Positions 34,346 to 42,940 of a DNA stretch of 64,000 nt are shown one piece after another (positions within the stretch are counted from its first letter, which is position 1; every line of letters starts with the position of its first letter). The notes under the pieces were generated by a model that was not told the origin of the DNA, ran no database searches, and worked only from the letters and a program-made list of their open reading frames with translations. Position numbers and translations under genes: made by a program. The DNA lies in assembly GCA_947494825.1 (NCBI GenBank), contig CANLWN010000006.1:248001-312000 (forward strand), written 5' to 3'. Source of the DNA: an uncultured Flavobacteriaceae bacterium (lineage in GTDB: Bacteria > Bacteroidota > Bacteroidia > Flavobacteriales > Flavobacteriaceae).

Positions 34346-35065
34346 ATGAGTTTAAATAGAAGACAGTTATCCTTTTTAATAACTTTCTTTTCCATGTCCC
34401 TGATTGTATTGTTGCTTTACAATATCCATTTGGGCGGCCAGGAAAAGGAGGAGTATGTTATTGAAATGGTACTGGCCGATGAGGACTTGGAGGAACTGCT
34501 AAAGGAACAGGAAAAATTAATGGAGGAAATTGCCAAGGCAGACCCCGTTAAAAGTCATATGGCCTATAATGAAGCCGCCAAACCCACCCTCGGGGAACCC
34601 GAACCCCTCAAGACCTTGGAGGAACTCATGGAAGAAAAAGCAGAGGCCGAAGAGGCAAAGGACTTTCTAAGCTCGGATACAGGTTATGCAGCGAACCTTA
34701 AGGAATTGGCCAAAAAGAGAGAGGAAAAAAAGCAGTTGTTGGGAGAACGGGAAGCGCAAAAAGAAGAACGCACCCAAAACCTGGCCAAACGCAAGACCTC
34801 GGTTTCCTTTTCCCTGGTAGACAGGCACAATTTTGATCTGCCGCCCCCTATTTATACCTGTATTGAAGGGGGAAGGGTCGTAGTGAACATAAAAGTGGAT
34901 GCCCTTGGCTATGTGATAGAAGCAGATTTCAATGAAAAAAGCTCCAATACCTCCAACGGTTGTTTAGTGGACAATGCCATTGAATATGCGCTTAAGGCTC
35001 GTTTTAATGCCTCCAGTAGACCGTCCCAAATGGGCACCATTACCTATCTATTTCAGGGCAAGTAG
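34346..35065 (+). CDS. Membrane-anchored protein with a TonB-C-like domain
   Basis: A 239-residue protein: N-terminal membrane helix (about residues 9-27), a long Glu/Lys-rich coiled region (about residues 37-150, with EELLKEQEKLMEEI repeats), and a C-terminal domain, GGRVVVNIKVDALGYVIEA...DNAIEYALKARFNASS, that looks like the TonB C-terminal fold. It could span the periplasm like a TonB-type energy transducer (inference); I see no partner ExbB/D. ATG at 34346 is preferred over an in-frame TTG at 34322. Its tail overlaps the convergent thioredoxin-fold gene by 18 bases. Confidence 0.7.
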   Translation: MSLNRRQLSFLITFFSMSLIVLLLYNIHLGGQEKEEYVIEMVLADEDLEELLKEQEKLMEEIAKADPVKSHMAYNEAAKPTLGEPEPLKTLEELMEEKAEAEEAKDFLSSDTGYAANLKELAKKREEKKQLLGEREAQKEERTQNLAKRKTSVSFSLVDRHNFDLPPPIYTCIEGGRVVVNIKVDALGYVIEADFNEKSSNTSNGCLVDNAIEYALKARFNASSRPSQMGTITYLFQGK

Positions 35066-35698
35066 CTCCAGAAGGTCCTTTAGAATATCCTGTCCTTTAT
35101 CACTATTGTACCAAAGTTGAAGGTCTTCTTTAAATTCCGGACTTAATTTACCGTGTTCCTTTTTATACGCTTCTACCATTTTGGTCGCCCCAACCGATCT
35201 TGGTCCCCAATCCGCAATCACCTCACCACTTTCTGTGTCCAAGGCGATCAATTTTGGAATGGACAGGGCGCCCTTGGTCTTGAACCTGTGCATTAACTCC
35301 AGGTTTTCATCACGCAGTAAAATCTTGAAATCAATGTTTGGGTTCAGTTCGGCGATCCTATTCATGACCGGCATGGACGGCGCAGCATCACCGCACCAAC
35401 TTTCCGTAAGGACCAACCAGGTCATCTTTTTTTCGCTTAGGGTTATTTGTGCCTTCTGCTCCTCACTAAGTCTCAAGGTCTTATCCCAACGCTTTAGACG
35501 CCTATTGTTCAATTGGGTGTAATTGACCAGGGATGCGGTCTGATCCGGCCCTGTGGTTTTGCCTTCTGAAGCCAGTTGATGTACCATCTCGCGGTACATC
35601 CCATACCCTATTGCCTTTGGCAGACTTTCTGAAATTATCTCCGCAGCTGTTCTATCCATTGTAGTTTGACCTGATTTTTCCATAACTTCCGTTTTCAT
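35048..35698 (-). CDS. Thioredoxin-fold protein with a single-cysteine WCGD motif
   Basis: A 216-residue cytoplasmic protein: a helical N-terminal half and a thioredoxin-like domain (about residues 90-190) with LTESWCGDAAPSMPV, where Cys102 is followed by GDA rather than by a second Cys three residues on. So it cannot form the usual CxxC disulfide. The cis-Pro region is present (LSIPKLIAL). Function unknown; relatives with WCGDA are, as I recall, common in Bacteroidota. Confidence 0.8.
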   Translation of the reverse strand: MKTEVMEKSGQTTMDRTAAEIISESLPKAIGYGMYREMVHQLASEGKTTGPDQTASLVNYTQLNNRRLKRWDKTLRLSEEQKAQITLSEKKMTWLVLTESWCGDAAPSMPVMNRIAELNPNIDFKILLRDENLELMHRFKTKGALSIPKLIALDTESGEVIADWGPRSVGATKMVEAYKKEHGKLSPEFKEDLQLWYNSDKGQDILKDLLELLALK

Positions 35699-35822
35699 GA
35701 GTCTAAAATTACGCCCGCCCGATAAATGCTAATGCAACTTAGGTAACATTGGTAGGAAATACGGCTGAAAACTTACAACACCCCCGGGACAGCAAACGGC
35801 ACGTATGTAGTAATCCATATCA

Positions 35823-36716
35823 TCACTCCTTCAAAGATCGTTTCTTGATCATCCCTCCCCTGGTATCATTGACCCTGTTCATGACCACAAAGGCCTTGGA
35901 ATCGATTTTGGAGATTTCAATGTTCAGTTTTCGGATTTCCAAACGCGTGATTACCGTATAGATCACATCGTATTCATTATGGTTACCCTTCTTGCCGTAA
36001 CCGCCCCGTGCCGTATAGATGGTTAGTCCATGCCCTAATTTTTCTATGATCATGGAGTGGATCTCCGCACTTTTATCGGAAATTATGGTTACCCCGATAT
36101 ACTCTTCGATTCCTTCCACCACAAAATCGAGCGTTTTGGAAGCGGCCAAATAGGTAAGCAGGGAATACAGTGCGGTTTCCACGGACAGCAGATAGGCAGC
36201 GGCCAAGAAAATAAGAACATTGATTCCGATAATAATATCCCCGATGGTAGTGCCCAGCTTTCTGCTCAGGAAAATGGCAAGGACCTCCGTACCGTCTAGC
36301 ACACTACCCCCCCTGATGGAAAGCCCGATGCCAGCTCCCAGAAAGAAACCGCCAAAAACCGCTACCAATAGCTTGTCCTGGGTTATCTCTGGAAAACTCA
36401 CCGTAGCCAATACCAGTGCCAGTCCCAGAATGGCTATAATCGTTTTTATGGCAAATGCGCGGCCAATTACCTTAAAGCCCAATGCAACAAAGGGGATATT
36501 GACCAAGACCACGAGCAGATATAATGGAAGGGGAGAGATTTCCGTGATTAGAAGGGAAATTCCCATGGCTCCCCCATCTATAAAACTATTGGGCAATAAA
36601 AAGCCGTTCAGGCCAAAAGCGGCCATAAGAATGCCAGATACGATAAAAAACCCATCCTTTAGCATCAATTTAAAATCGATGCCCGAATGTTCCTTGTCTG
36701 AGGTACGCTTTTTCAT
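35823..36716 (-). CDS. YitT-family membrane protein (DUF161 plus DUF2179)
   Basis: A 297-residue protein: about five or six hydrophobic helices in the first ~200 residues (with the GGxxG-type SFIDGGAMGISLL and a repeated GSVLDGTEVLAI), then a soluble DUF2179 domain (about residues 215-290: GLTIYTARGGYGKKGNHNEYD). Role unknown in this family; DUF2179 has been likened to a ligand-binding domain. It is the last gene after TolC (10-base gap) in the TetR-ABC-HlyD-TolC run, which may make it part of that transcript. Confidence 0.85.
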   Translation of the reverse strand: MKKRTSDKEHSGIDFKLMLKDGFFIVSGILMAAFGLNGFLLPNSFIDGGAMGISLLITEISPLPLYLLVVLVNIPFVALGFKVIGRAFAIKTIIAILGLALVLATVSFPEITQDKLLVAVFGGFFLGAGIGLSIRGGSVLDGTEVLAIFLSRKLGTTIGDIIIGINVLIFLAAAYLLSVETALYSLLTYLAASKTLDFVVEGIEEYIGVTIISDKSAEIHSMIIEKLGHGLTIYTARGGYGKKGNHNEYDVIYTVITRLEIRKLNIEISKIDSKAFVVMNRVNDTRGGMIKKRSLKE

Positions 36717-36726
36717 TGGGGTATGT

Positions 36727-38136
36727 TTAGAGGTTTTTAGGGTTCACGGCCAAGCTTCTGAAAAGCATAGCCTTGGTGGTAAAGAACCTGTTCTGCAAAG
36801 CATTCTGTTTTAACTCCGAATCTATAAGCTTGCTTTCCCTGGAATTGATAAGGAACAGGGAACTTTCCCCAAAACTGAACTTGCGTTCCTCAGCGTTCAA
36901 CAGGCGTCGGTAATTATTTACCACCTCCGCAATTAGGCCATTCTGTGTTTCAAAGGACTCCAATTCCCTGTAAATGGCCAATACTTTGTTACGGATTTCG
37001 AGTTGTGCATTATCGTACTCAAACCGTGCCTCCTGTAGTTTAAACTTTGCCAGTTTCAAATCGCCCCGCTCCTTCCTTAGAAAAAGGGGGAAGTAAAAAT
37101 TTATTCCCCCTTTGTACTCCTGTGTCTCAAAGGTACCGATTTGATCCGGGGTCTCTGTCAGGAAATTGTACTCCAAATCTATTCTGGGAAGCAGCTTGTT
37201 GGCCTTTAATCTTCGTTCAACATGGAGACCATCAATCTTTAGGTCCAAGGACCTGAGCTTTGGGTGGTTCTGCAAGGTAAAACTGTCCAAAGGTTTTCCC
37301 TGAATTTCCAAGGTGGCATCAATGTCGGCCTCTACATAAAGGTCCGGAACCATTGTAGGTTGTATCTCCACTGGCAGGTTGTCTCCCAACCAGAGAAAGT
37401 TGGAGAGTTCCAGGGCGCTTTTCATAAGTTTTACCTTGGCCTGCTCCAAGCCCAAGGCCCTATTTTGAACTGCAATTTTTGCTTCTACCGTATCGATGGC
37501 AGCGATATCCCCGACTAGGGCACTCTGTTTAATGCCTTGGAACCGTATTCGGGCATTGTTCAGAAAATCGCCATAGATCTGGCTTTCCCTGTACGCCTGT
37601 AACCAATCAAAATAGGCCAGGGAGGCATTGAACAGAGTCTGGTTGACCAGAACATCCCGATCTGCCTTGGTCTGCTCCCTAAAGAATTTGGCCTTGCGCA
37701 GCGTTGCCATACGCTCATTGATCCAAGATCCACGAGCCAGTGAAACCGATATGCCTGCACTGTAGAGTCCGTCGGCGGGAACACTTTCGTCCGGGTTGAT
37801 GAAATCCCCTTCGTTTTGTTCAAAGTTGGCCTTGAGCTCAATTCCGTACCAGGTAGGTATTTTAAAGGTAGCGTTGAGCCTGTCCCAATAGTCAATACCG
37901 GTAAACTTCTTCCTTTCGTAATCTACTTCTATTTTGGGGTCAAAACCACCCCTGGACCTCATGAGTTCTGCCTGCCCTATCCCAATGTTCAGTTGGGCCT
38001 GCTTTACAATAGGATGATACTTTTTTACGTAACCGAGGTATTCCTTAAAATTCAGCACCAAGCTGTCGGCTTCCTGAGCATGGTGTAAAAAACTTATGGC
38101 GAAAAATGTACAGAACAAATACCATTTTACCCTCAT
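36727..38136 (-). CDS. TolC-family outer-membrane efflux protein
   Basis: A 469-residue protein with signal peptide (MRVKWYLFCTFFAISFLHHA) and the long helical OEP repeats of TolC-type channels (for example the QAQLNIGIGQAELMRSRGGFDPKIEVDYE start and the coiled region LAKFKLQEARFEYDNAQLEIRNKVLAIYREL, described by their helical heptads). Its start overlaps the HlyD stop by four bases. Outer-membrane component of the tripartite exporter with the HlyD and ABC genes upstream. Confidence 0.9.
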   Translation of the reverse strand: MRVKWYLFCTFFAISFLHHAQEADSLVLNFKEYLGYVKKYHPIVKQAQLNIGIGQAELMRSRGGFDPKIEVDYERKKFTGIDYWDRLNATFKIPTWYGIELKANFEQNEGDFINPDESVPADGLYSAGISVSLARGSWINERMATLRKAKFFREQTKADRDVLVNQTLFNASLAYFDWLQAYRESQIYGDFLNNARIRFQGIKQSALVGDIAAIDTVEAKIAVQNRALGLEQAKVKLMKSALELSNFLWLGDNLPVEIQPTMVPDLYVEADIDATLEIQGKPLDSFTLQNHPKLRSLDLKIDGLHVERRLKANKLLPRIDLEYNFLTETPDQIGTFETQEYKGGINFYFPLFLRKERGDLKLAKFKLQEARFEYDNAQLEIRNKVLAIYRELESFETQNGLIAEVVNNYRRLLNAEERKFSFGESSLFLINSRESKLIDSELKQNALQNRFFTTKAMLFRSLAVNPKNL

Positions 38137-39485
38137 TTCTTTTCAACTTTTGATATCGTATTTTTCCCTTGATAATAGTTGGGTGGAAAGCCATTGAGCT
38201 GCCGCCATAGTTCAAACCAAATAGGGACATCTTCCAAGAGGGCTATGGTGTTGGCGCCGGAGCCCACACGTATATCACTGGGCCATGGTTGATCATCTAG
38301 GTCCGGGGCCAGCAGTATACGGTATTTTCCATTCTCACTGATAAAGGTTTCTATGGCCACGACCTTGCCCCCGTAGGTACCGTAGGAAATATTGGGCCAA
38401 CCGCTAAAGATTATGGCCGGCCAGCCATCGAACTGTATGCGGACCTTCTCACCTGTGTGGATCAGGGGGAGATCTATAGGTTTAACGAAAGTCTCTACCG
38501 CCATTTCATAATCTGAGGGCATAATGCCTACCAACCGCTCTCCTTCCTTAAAGGTTTCCCCCACCCCGGCACGAAGCGCCCTGTTGATAAACCCATTTTG
38601 GGGCGCAAGGATATAGTAAAGATCATTGCGAATTTCGTAGTTGGTAAATTCATTCTCCAATTTGGTAACCTGGGCCTCCGCGTCAAACCGGTTGGATTGG
38701 GCCGTATACATATCGCTTTGGGATTTGGATATCTTATCTACATATTCTGCCCGTACCCGATTGATTTCTACCTGGGCATTGATGACCTCGTTCTTGCTGG
38801 CCAACAATTTGTTTTCCTGAGAGATTAGTTTGGCCTGTGTCTCTTGCAATTTCAGTCGCTTTTCCTCCACATCGGTCACCGCTTTAAGGCCTTCCTCCTG
38901 CAATTGGGAGGTACGGTCGTATTGACGCTGGGCAATGGTAATATTCGTCCTTGCTGCTTCTAGGTCAATGCTGTCGCTCTTTACCTTTAATCTGGCCTGG
39001 ATGAGTTTGTTTGCCGCTTGTTCCAATTTCAGGGACCGCTCATTTTTCAAAGCGGAAATTTGATTGTTCAAGGCCTTCACTTTTTCCCCATAAGAGTCTA
39101 CGGACATGGATTTGGCCTTGATCTGCTGTCCGGTACGCGCTACCAGATTCGGATCAAAATATTCGTTCTTTACTTCTGAAATATGCAATATGGTATCGCC
39201 CTTTTTTACGAAATCGCCTTCCTGCACAAACCACTTTTCGATCCTGCCCGGAATAGGGGACTGTATGGTCTGTGGCCTTTGATCCGGTTTAAGGGTGGTT
39301 AGGAACCCTTCACCGGAAACATTCTGTGTCCAGGGCAGGAACAGAATAACAAGGGAGGCAAGGGCAAATCCGATCAGAAAGCGGTTAAAATGCCGATAAT
39401 GTCTTACCCGAAAGGCCCTTTGGACCGATTTATATCCAGAGATATCCACTTTTTGATTAAGCCTATTATTTGATATGTTGAGCAT
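38133..39485 (-). CDS. HlyD-family membrane fusion protein
   Basis: A 450-residue periplasmic adaptor: membrane helix near residues 35-52, a lipoyl-like half (GRIEKWFVQEGDFVKKGDTILHI), a long coiled-coil hairpin (about residues 115-285), the second lipoyl half (APQNGFINRALRAGVGETFKEGE) and a beta-barrel domain. Links the ABC protein in the inner membrane to the TolC channel. The 6-base gap to the ABC gene upstream and the 4-base overlap with TolC show a single operon. Confidence 0.9.
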   Translation of the reverse strand: MLNISNNRLNQKVDISGYKSVQRAFRVRHYRHFNRFLIGFALASLVILFLPWTQNVSGEGFLTTLKPDQRPQTIQSPIPGRIEKWFVQEGDFVKKGDTILHISEVKNEYFDPNLVARTGQQIKAKSMSVDSYGEKVKALNNQISALKNERSLKLEQAANKLIQARLKVKSDSIDLEAARTNITIAQRQYDRTSQLQEEGLKAVTDVEEKRLKLQETQAKLISQENKLLASKNEVINAQVEINRVRAEYVDKISKSQSDMYTAQSNRFDAEAQVTKLENEFTNYEIRNDLYYILAPQNGFINRALRAGVGETFKEGERLVGIMPSDYEMAVETFVKPIDLPLIHTGEKVRIQFDGWPAIIFSGWPNISYGTYGGKVVAIETFISENGKYRILLAPDLDDQPWPSDIRVGSGANTIALLEDVPIWFELWRQLNGFPPNYYQGKNTISKVEKK

Positions 39486-39491
39486 AGTATA

Positions 39492-41159
39492 TCAGCTTTC
39501 GTTAACAATCTTGCCGTTTTCCATGGTAATTACCCGGTTACATCCTTTCTTCCAATTAGGGTTTTGACTCACCACAATTAGTGCCCACCCGTGAACAGGA
39601 TCGGTAAGAAAATCCATAATTTGCTCGGTTTCATCTTGGTCAAAATGGTCCAGGGGGTCAACCAAAATCAATAGCTTGGGCCTTCTCACAATGCTTCTGG
39701 CCAATACTATTTTTTTAGAGACAGTATACGGAATCTGCTTTCCTTCCGGGTAAAGAACTGTTTTAATGCCCTTTGTTTGTTCCTTTACAAAGTTTAAAAG
39801 ACCTGTTTTTTCCAAGGCCCAATAGATGTCCTCCTGCGAAACCTTGGGGTCACCAAAAGTGATATTGTCCTCCAAGGTTCCCTCAAAAGGCGATTCGTCG
39901 GTTAGGGATTGTCCTAGGTACGACCGATATTCGTTAAGGTTCAATCCTTTCAGGGATACATTATTCACATAAAGACTTCCACGGGTCGGCTCTATGATTC
40001 CAGCAATAAGGCGTAAGAGGGTAGACTTCCCAGAACTACCAGGGCCCTCCATTAGAATTTTACAGCTTGGGGTAATGGTAAGGGAAATATCATCCAAAAT
40101 TTTCTTCGTCCTTTTGGACACCTCGTAGTCCACACGGTCCAACTCCAGGGTAAAGCCTTCTCCCTGCTTAAAGGGTCGCTCTCCTTCTTGGGGCTCCAAT
40201 TCCTTATCCACCACCTGGCCCAATTTTTCCAGGGAAGTAAGAACATCATAGAAGGATTCCAAACCAAGAATCAGCTTTTCTACCGAAGTGATGACCAAGA
40301 GTATAATAAGTTCCGCGGCCACGAACTGGCCGATATTCATTTCCTGATTGAGCACCAAAAGCCCCCCAATCAACAACAAGCCTGCGGTCACCAATACCTT
40401 GAACCCGATCATTTGGGCAAATTGGAGGACCAATACCTTAAAATGGCTTTCCCGGGCGGTTAGGTAACGGGAGACCAAGGTATCGTTTTTGTCCAGCGCA
40501 TGGTTCGTCCTTCCCGATAGTTTGAATCCAACGATTGATCGCGCCACCTCCTGCAACCAATGTGCCACCCGATACTTATTTTTGGATTCGTCCAAACTGG
40601 TCTCCAATCCGCGCTGCACTGTAAATTTGAACACTATATAAATGAGCAGCAACAGCAAGATGCCATAAATGATAAAAAAAGGATGGTAAAAGGACAAGAG
40701 CATTAAACCAAAAATAATCTGTAGCAGGGCCGCCGGAAAATCGACCAAAATCTTGGCCAGTCCCTTCTGAACGGTAAGGGTATCGAAAAAGCGATTGGCC
40801 AGTTCTGGAGGATAATAATTGCGCAGTTCGCTCATCTTTATTTTGGGAAACCGATAGGCAAATTCAAAAGAGGCCCGGGTAAAGATCTTCTGCTGGATAT
40901 TCTCTATGATTCGTATCTGCATGAGCTGCAGTACCCCTACAAAGCCAACGCCCAAAGTAACCAAGGTAACCAAAACCATCCAAGAGGTGCTTACCTGGGC
41001 CCCTTGTATCAGATTTATAATGGCCTGTATCCCCAAGGGAAGGGACAGATTTACCAACCCGGCGAAAATAGCATAGTAAAAGACCTGTAACACGTCCCTT
41101 TTGTCTAGGCGCAAAAGGCCTATTAACCGCTGCCATGCGGTCAAAATTGATTTAGCCAT
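39492..41159 (-). CDS. ABC exporter half-transporter with a degenerate ATPase domain
   Basis: A 555-residue protein: six-helix type-I exporter membrane domain (about residues 20-305) and a nucleotide-binding domain. Walker A is intact (GPGSSGKST, residues 372-380) and the Q-loop Gln417 is present. But the LSGGQ signature is replaced by PYTVSK (477-482), the catalytic Glu after Walker B is Pro502 (LLILVDPLDHFD), and the H-loop His is Gln532 (VVSQNP). A homodimer should bind ATP but hydrolyse it poorly or not at all, unless paired with an intact subunit encoded elsewhere (inference). Operon: TetR - this - HlyD - TolC. Confidence 0.88.
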   Translation of the reverse strand: MAKSILTAWQRLIGLLRLDKRDVLQVFYYAIFAGLVNLSLPLGIQAIINLIQGAQVSTSWMVLVTLVTLGVGFVGVLQLMQIRIIENIQQKIFTRASFEFAYRFPKIKMSELRNYYPPELANRFFDTLTVQKGLAKILVDFPAALLQIIFGLMLLSFYHPFFIIYGILLLLLIYIVFKFTVQRGLETSLDESKNKYRVAHWLQEVARSIVGFKLSGRTNHALDKNDTLVSRYLTARESHFKVLVLQFAQMIGFKVLVTAGLLLIGGLLVLNQEMNIGQFVAAELIILLVITSVEKLILGLESFYDVLTSLEKLGQVVDKELEPQEGERPFKQGEGFTLELDRVDYEVSKRTKKILDDISLTITPSCKILMEGPGSSGKSTLLRLIAGIIEPTRGSLYVNNVSLKGLNLNEYRSYLGQSLTDESPFEGTLEDNITFGDPKVSQEDIYWALEKTGLLNFVKEQTKGIKTVLYPEGKQIPYTVSKKIVLARSIVRRPKLLILVDPLDHFDQDETEQIMDFLTDPVHGWALIVVSQNPNWKKGCNRVITMENGKIVNES

Positions 41160-41837
41160 CTAGGTTTTGTTTAGGGAGTTGAACACCAAGTTTGTAAAGT
41201 ACTGTGTTGTCTCAACAGTTTCATTGCAGTCTGTCATGGAGGCAAAATGCTCTGAAAGGAAATTTTGGTGTAAAGCGCCCTCTATGACCGTACTGGCCAA
41301 GCTAGAAGGATAGGAATATGTGCCATCAACCTCACGGATCATATCGCGAATTCGGTGGACCAAGCGTTTATAAATGGCGAAATAGCCTTCCTTGTTCTCT
41401 TTGTCCACTTCTTTGGTCAAGTACGATTTGGAATATTCATTGATGACAATCTTGTTTAGCAGTACTTCATTGATATGGGAAAATGAGGAGTCCTCCTCAA
41501 TAGATTTGGTGATGATGGCTATACCCGTTTCCAATTTGGTTCCTGGGTCTGAAATTCCATTGGTGGCAAAAACCAATTGATACTCCAGCCACCCCCAATA
41601 CCAGGAGGTAAGATATAGCAGCAGTTTGTGCTTATTCTCAAAATAGCGGTATATGGAACTCTCATTGGAGCCAATCCTATCACCCAGCTTTTTAAAGGTA
41701 AAGCTCTCAAAACCCATTTCATGAATCATTACAATACCGTTCTCAATGATCCGCTTCCCCAAATCCGAAGATTCAGGGTCCTTTACATAGATATTTTCGT
41801 TAATCCCAATCTTGAGGGTTTGAAGTAAATGCTTCAT
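41160..41837 (-). CDS. TetR/AcrR-family regulator heading the exporter operon
   Basis: A 225-residue protein with an N-terminal TetR HTH (about residues 28-75: IENGIVMIHEMGFESFTFKKLGDRIG..., then SNESSIYRYFENKHKLLLYL) and a helical ligand-binding C-terminal part. It is the first gene of the operon, its stop adjoining the ABC start, so it probably regulates the exporter and itself. Two short perfect palindromes, AGTATTACT (41864-41872) and AAGTAATACTT (41907-41917), lie in the divergent region and are candidate operators. Confidence 0.9.
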   Translation of the reverse strand: MKHLLQTLKIGINENIYVKDPESSDLGKRIIENGIVMIHEMGFESFTFKKLGDRIGSNESSIYRYFENKHKLLLYLTSWYWGWLEYQLVFATNGISDPGTKLETGIAIITKSIEEDSSFSHINEVLLNKIVINEYSKSYLTKEVDKENKEGYFAIYKRLVHRIRDMIREVDGTYSYPSSLASTVIEGALHQNFLSEHFASMTDCNETVETTQYFTNLVFNSLNKT

Positions 41838-41853
41838 CGTGGTAAATTTTGCT

Positions 41854-41861
41854 CAAATATA
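41854..41861 (-). promoter_or_regulatory. Promoter -7 box TATATTTG for the TetR-exporter operon
   Basis: Minus strand TATATTTG, exact TAnnTTTG match, 16 bases before the TetR start codon. The palindrome AGTATTACT begins three bases upstream, so a bound repressor would block it. Confidence 0.6.
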
Positions 41862-41863
41862 AC

Positions 41864-41934
41864 AGTATTACTATCGATATATAATAGTTTAACTAATGTT
41901 TAACGAAAGTAATACTTGTAATATTATATAATAT
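41864..41934. promoter_or_regulatory. Candidate TetR operators and palindromes in the divergent region
   Basis: AGTATTACT (41864-41872) and AAGTAATACTT (41907-41917) are each perfect dyads of AGTA-W-TACT with a central base, 43 bases apart start to start. A 14-base perfect palindrome ATATTATATAATAT follows at 41921-41934. They sit between the TetR gene and the divergent small secreted protein gene. Confidence 0.45.
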
Positions 41935-41982
41935 GCGTAATTTCATACCTCCATGAGTTGGGCTATTAAACCTATTATGTCT

Positions 41983-42363
41983 ATGAAGAAAATAGTACTC
42001 TGTGTATTGATTTTAAGTGCTTGGAGCGGTTTACGGGCTCAGAAGGGTTATTTTTTGGAATGGGACAATTATCAAAAAATTGACAACATATCCGGTGCAG
42101 AGGGTGCAGAAATAAATCTCCCAAATAGAGGTACGGCCGTGCTCATGGGTGGACTTAACGATCTGGACGGTGCAGGAAACTATCTTAATATTTACGGTAG
42201 CAAGCTCATTGTGGAGCGCATGGATCGAGGTAGTAGCGGTGTAATACATGTAGTCCTTAGAAGGGAAGATGGGCGTACCTTTTTCAACCTGTTTCCTACA
42301 ATAAGGGCCAAACTGACCCCTATGGAGCAGCAAGGCGTTGGGAATACCGGTCTTTTTCCCTAA
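41983..42363 (+). CDS. Small secreted protein, paralogue A
   Basis: A 126-residue protein with a signal peptide (MKKIVLCVLILSAWSGLRAQ) and a beta-rich body; I do not recognise a family. Its C-terminal half (IYGSKLIVERM...LRREDGRTFFNLFPTIRAKL) matches the next gene (VYGCKVVVSDM...LKRKDGRKFFRFLPSVKADL), so the two are tandem paralogues. ATG at 41983 opens the signal peptide. It diverges from the TetR-exporter operon; shared control through the palindromes between them is possible (inference). Confidence 0.7.
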   Translation: MKKIVLCVLILSAWSGLRAQKGYFLEWDNYQKIDNISGAEGAEINLPNRGTAVLMGGLNDLDGAGNYLNIYGSKLIVERMDRGSSGVIHVVLRREDGRTFFNLFPTIRAKLTPMEQQGVGNTGLFP

Positions 42364-42401
42364 AGGCAAGAACAGAACAACGATACATAATATTTGAAGT
42401 C

Positions 42402-42779
42402 ATGAAAAAAGCACTATTGATTATCACAAGTTTATTTTTTGCTCTGGGCATCCAGGCACAGGGAAAGGACAATCCTATCGCTGTTGGCGACATCATAATT
42501 ATACAAGAGCCGGCAGGTCCCACTTTTAAGCATATCCATTTTCCGCGTAAGAACTTTATCATAAAAAGAGGGAGTATTGCGGATATGGGGCGTGTTTATG
42601 GATGCAAAGTGGTGGTTTCCGATATGATGACAAAGGACAACAACAATACACAGGTTACCTTGAAACGCAAGGATGGGCGTAAATTCTTTAGGTTTTTGCC
42701 CAGCGTGAAGGCCGATCTGGAAAATGCTTTGCAAGCGGGCGAATTAAAGATCGCCTCGCCAAAAGAAAGTGCTCCATAG
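42402..42779 (+). CDS. Small secreted protein, paralogue B
   Basis: A 125-residue protein with signal peptide MKKALLIITSLFFALGIQAQ and a body sharing the RKDGRKFFRFLPSVKADL region with the gene 39 bases upstream. No known domain recognised; no cysteine pair or catalytic motif is obvious. A long stem-loop with a T-run ends the transcript at 42815-42882. Confidence 0.7.
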   Translation: MKKALLIITSLFFALGIQAQGKDNPIAVGDIIIIQEPAGPTFKHIHFPRKNFIIKRGSIADMGRVYGCKVVVSDMMTKDNNNTQVTLKRKDGRKFFRFLPSVKADLENALQAGELKIASPKESAP

Positions 42780-42814
42780 CACAAAAGCGAAGCATCTTAC
42801 TATGGCTCTCTGGT

Positions 42815-42882
42815 GCGCCAGCCAACTCAAAAGTTACTGTTCGCAAAACGTCTTGAGTTTTCCCCGGCTGGCGCCTTTTTTG
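42815..42882 (+). terminator. Long stem-loop terminator after the paralogue pair
   Basis: Arms GCGCCAGCC (42815-42823) + AACTCAA (42824-42830) pair with TTGAGTT (42853-42859) + GGCTGGCGC (42866-42874), with a 6-base bulge TTCCCC, then CC and a TTTTTT run. Unusually long for a terminator. Confidence 0.75.
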
Positions 42883-42940
42883 CCCCAAGTGCTCACTGCC
42901 ATTAGTGCGTGTAATGGAGCAACCTATAAAACCGTAGATT

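Noticed and set aside
36727-41837. The exporter operon as a T1SS for a toxin or bacteriocin
   Set aside because: No peptidase C39 domain, no RTX protein and no double-glycine leader peptide are visible nearby; the small secreted proteins have ordinary signal peptides.
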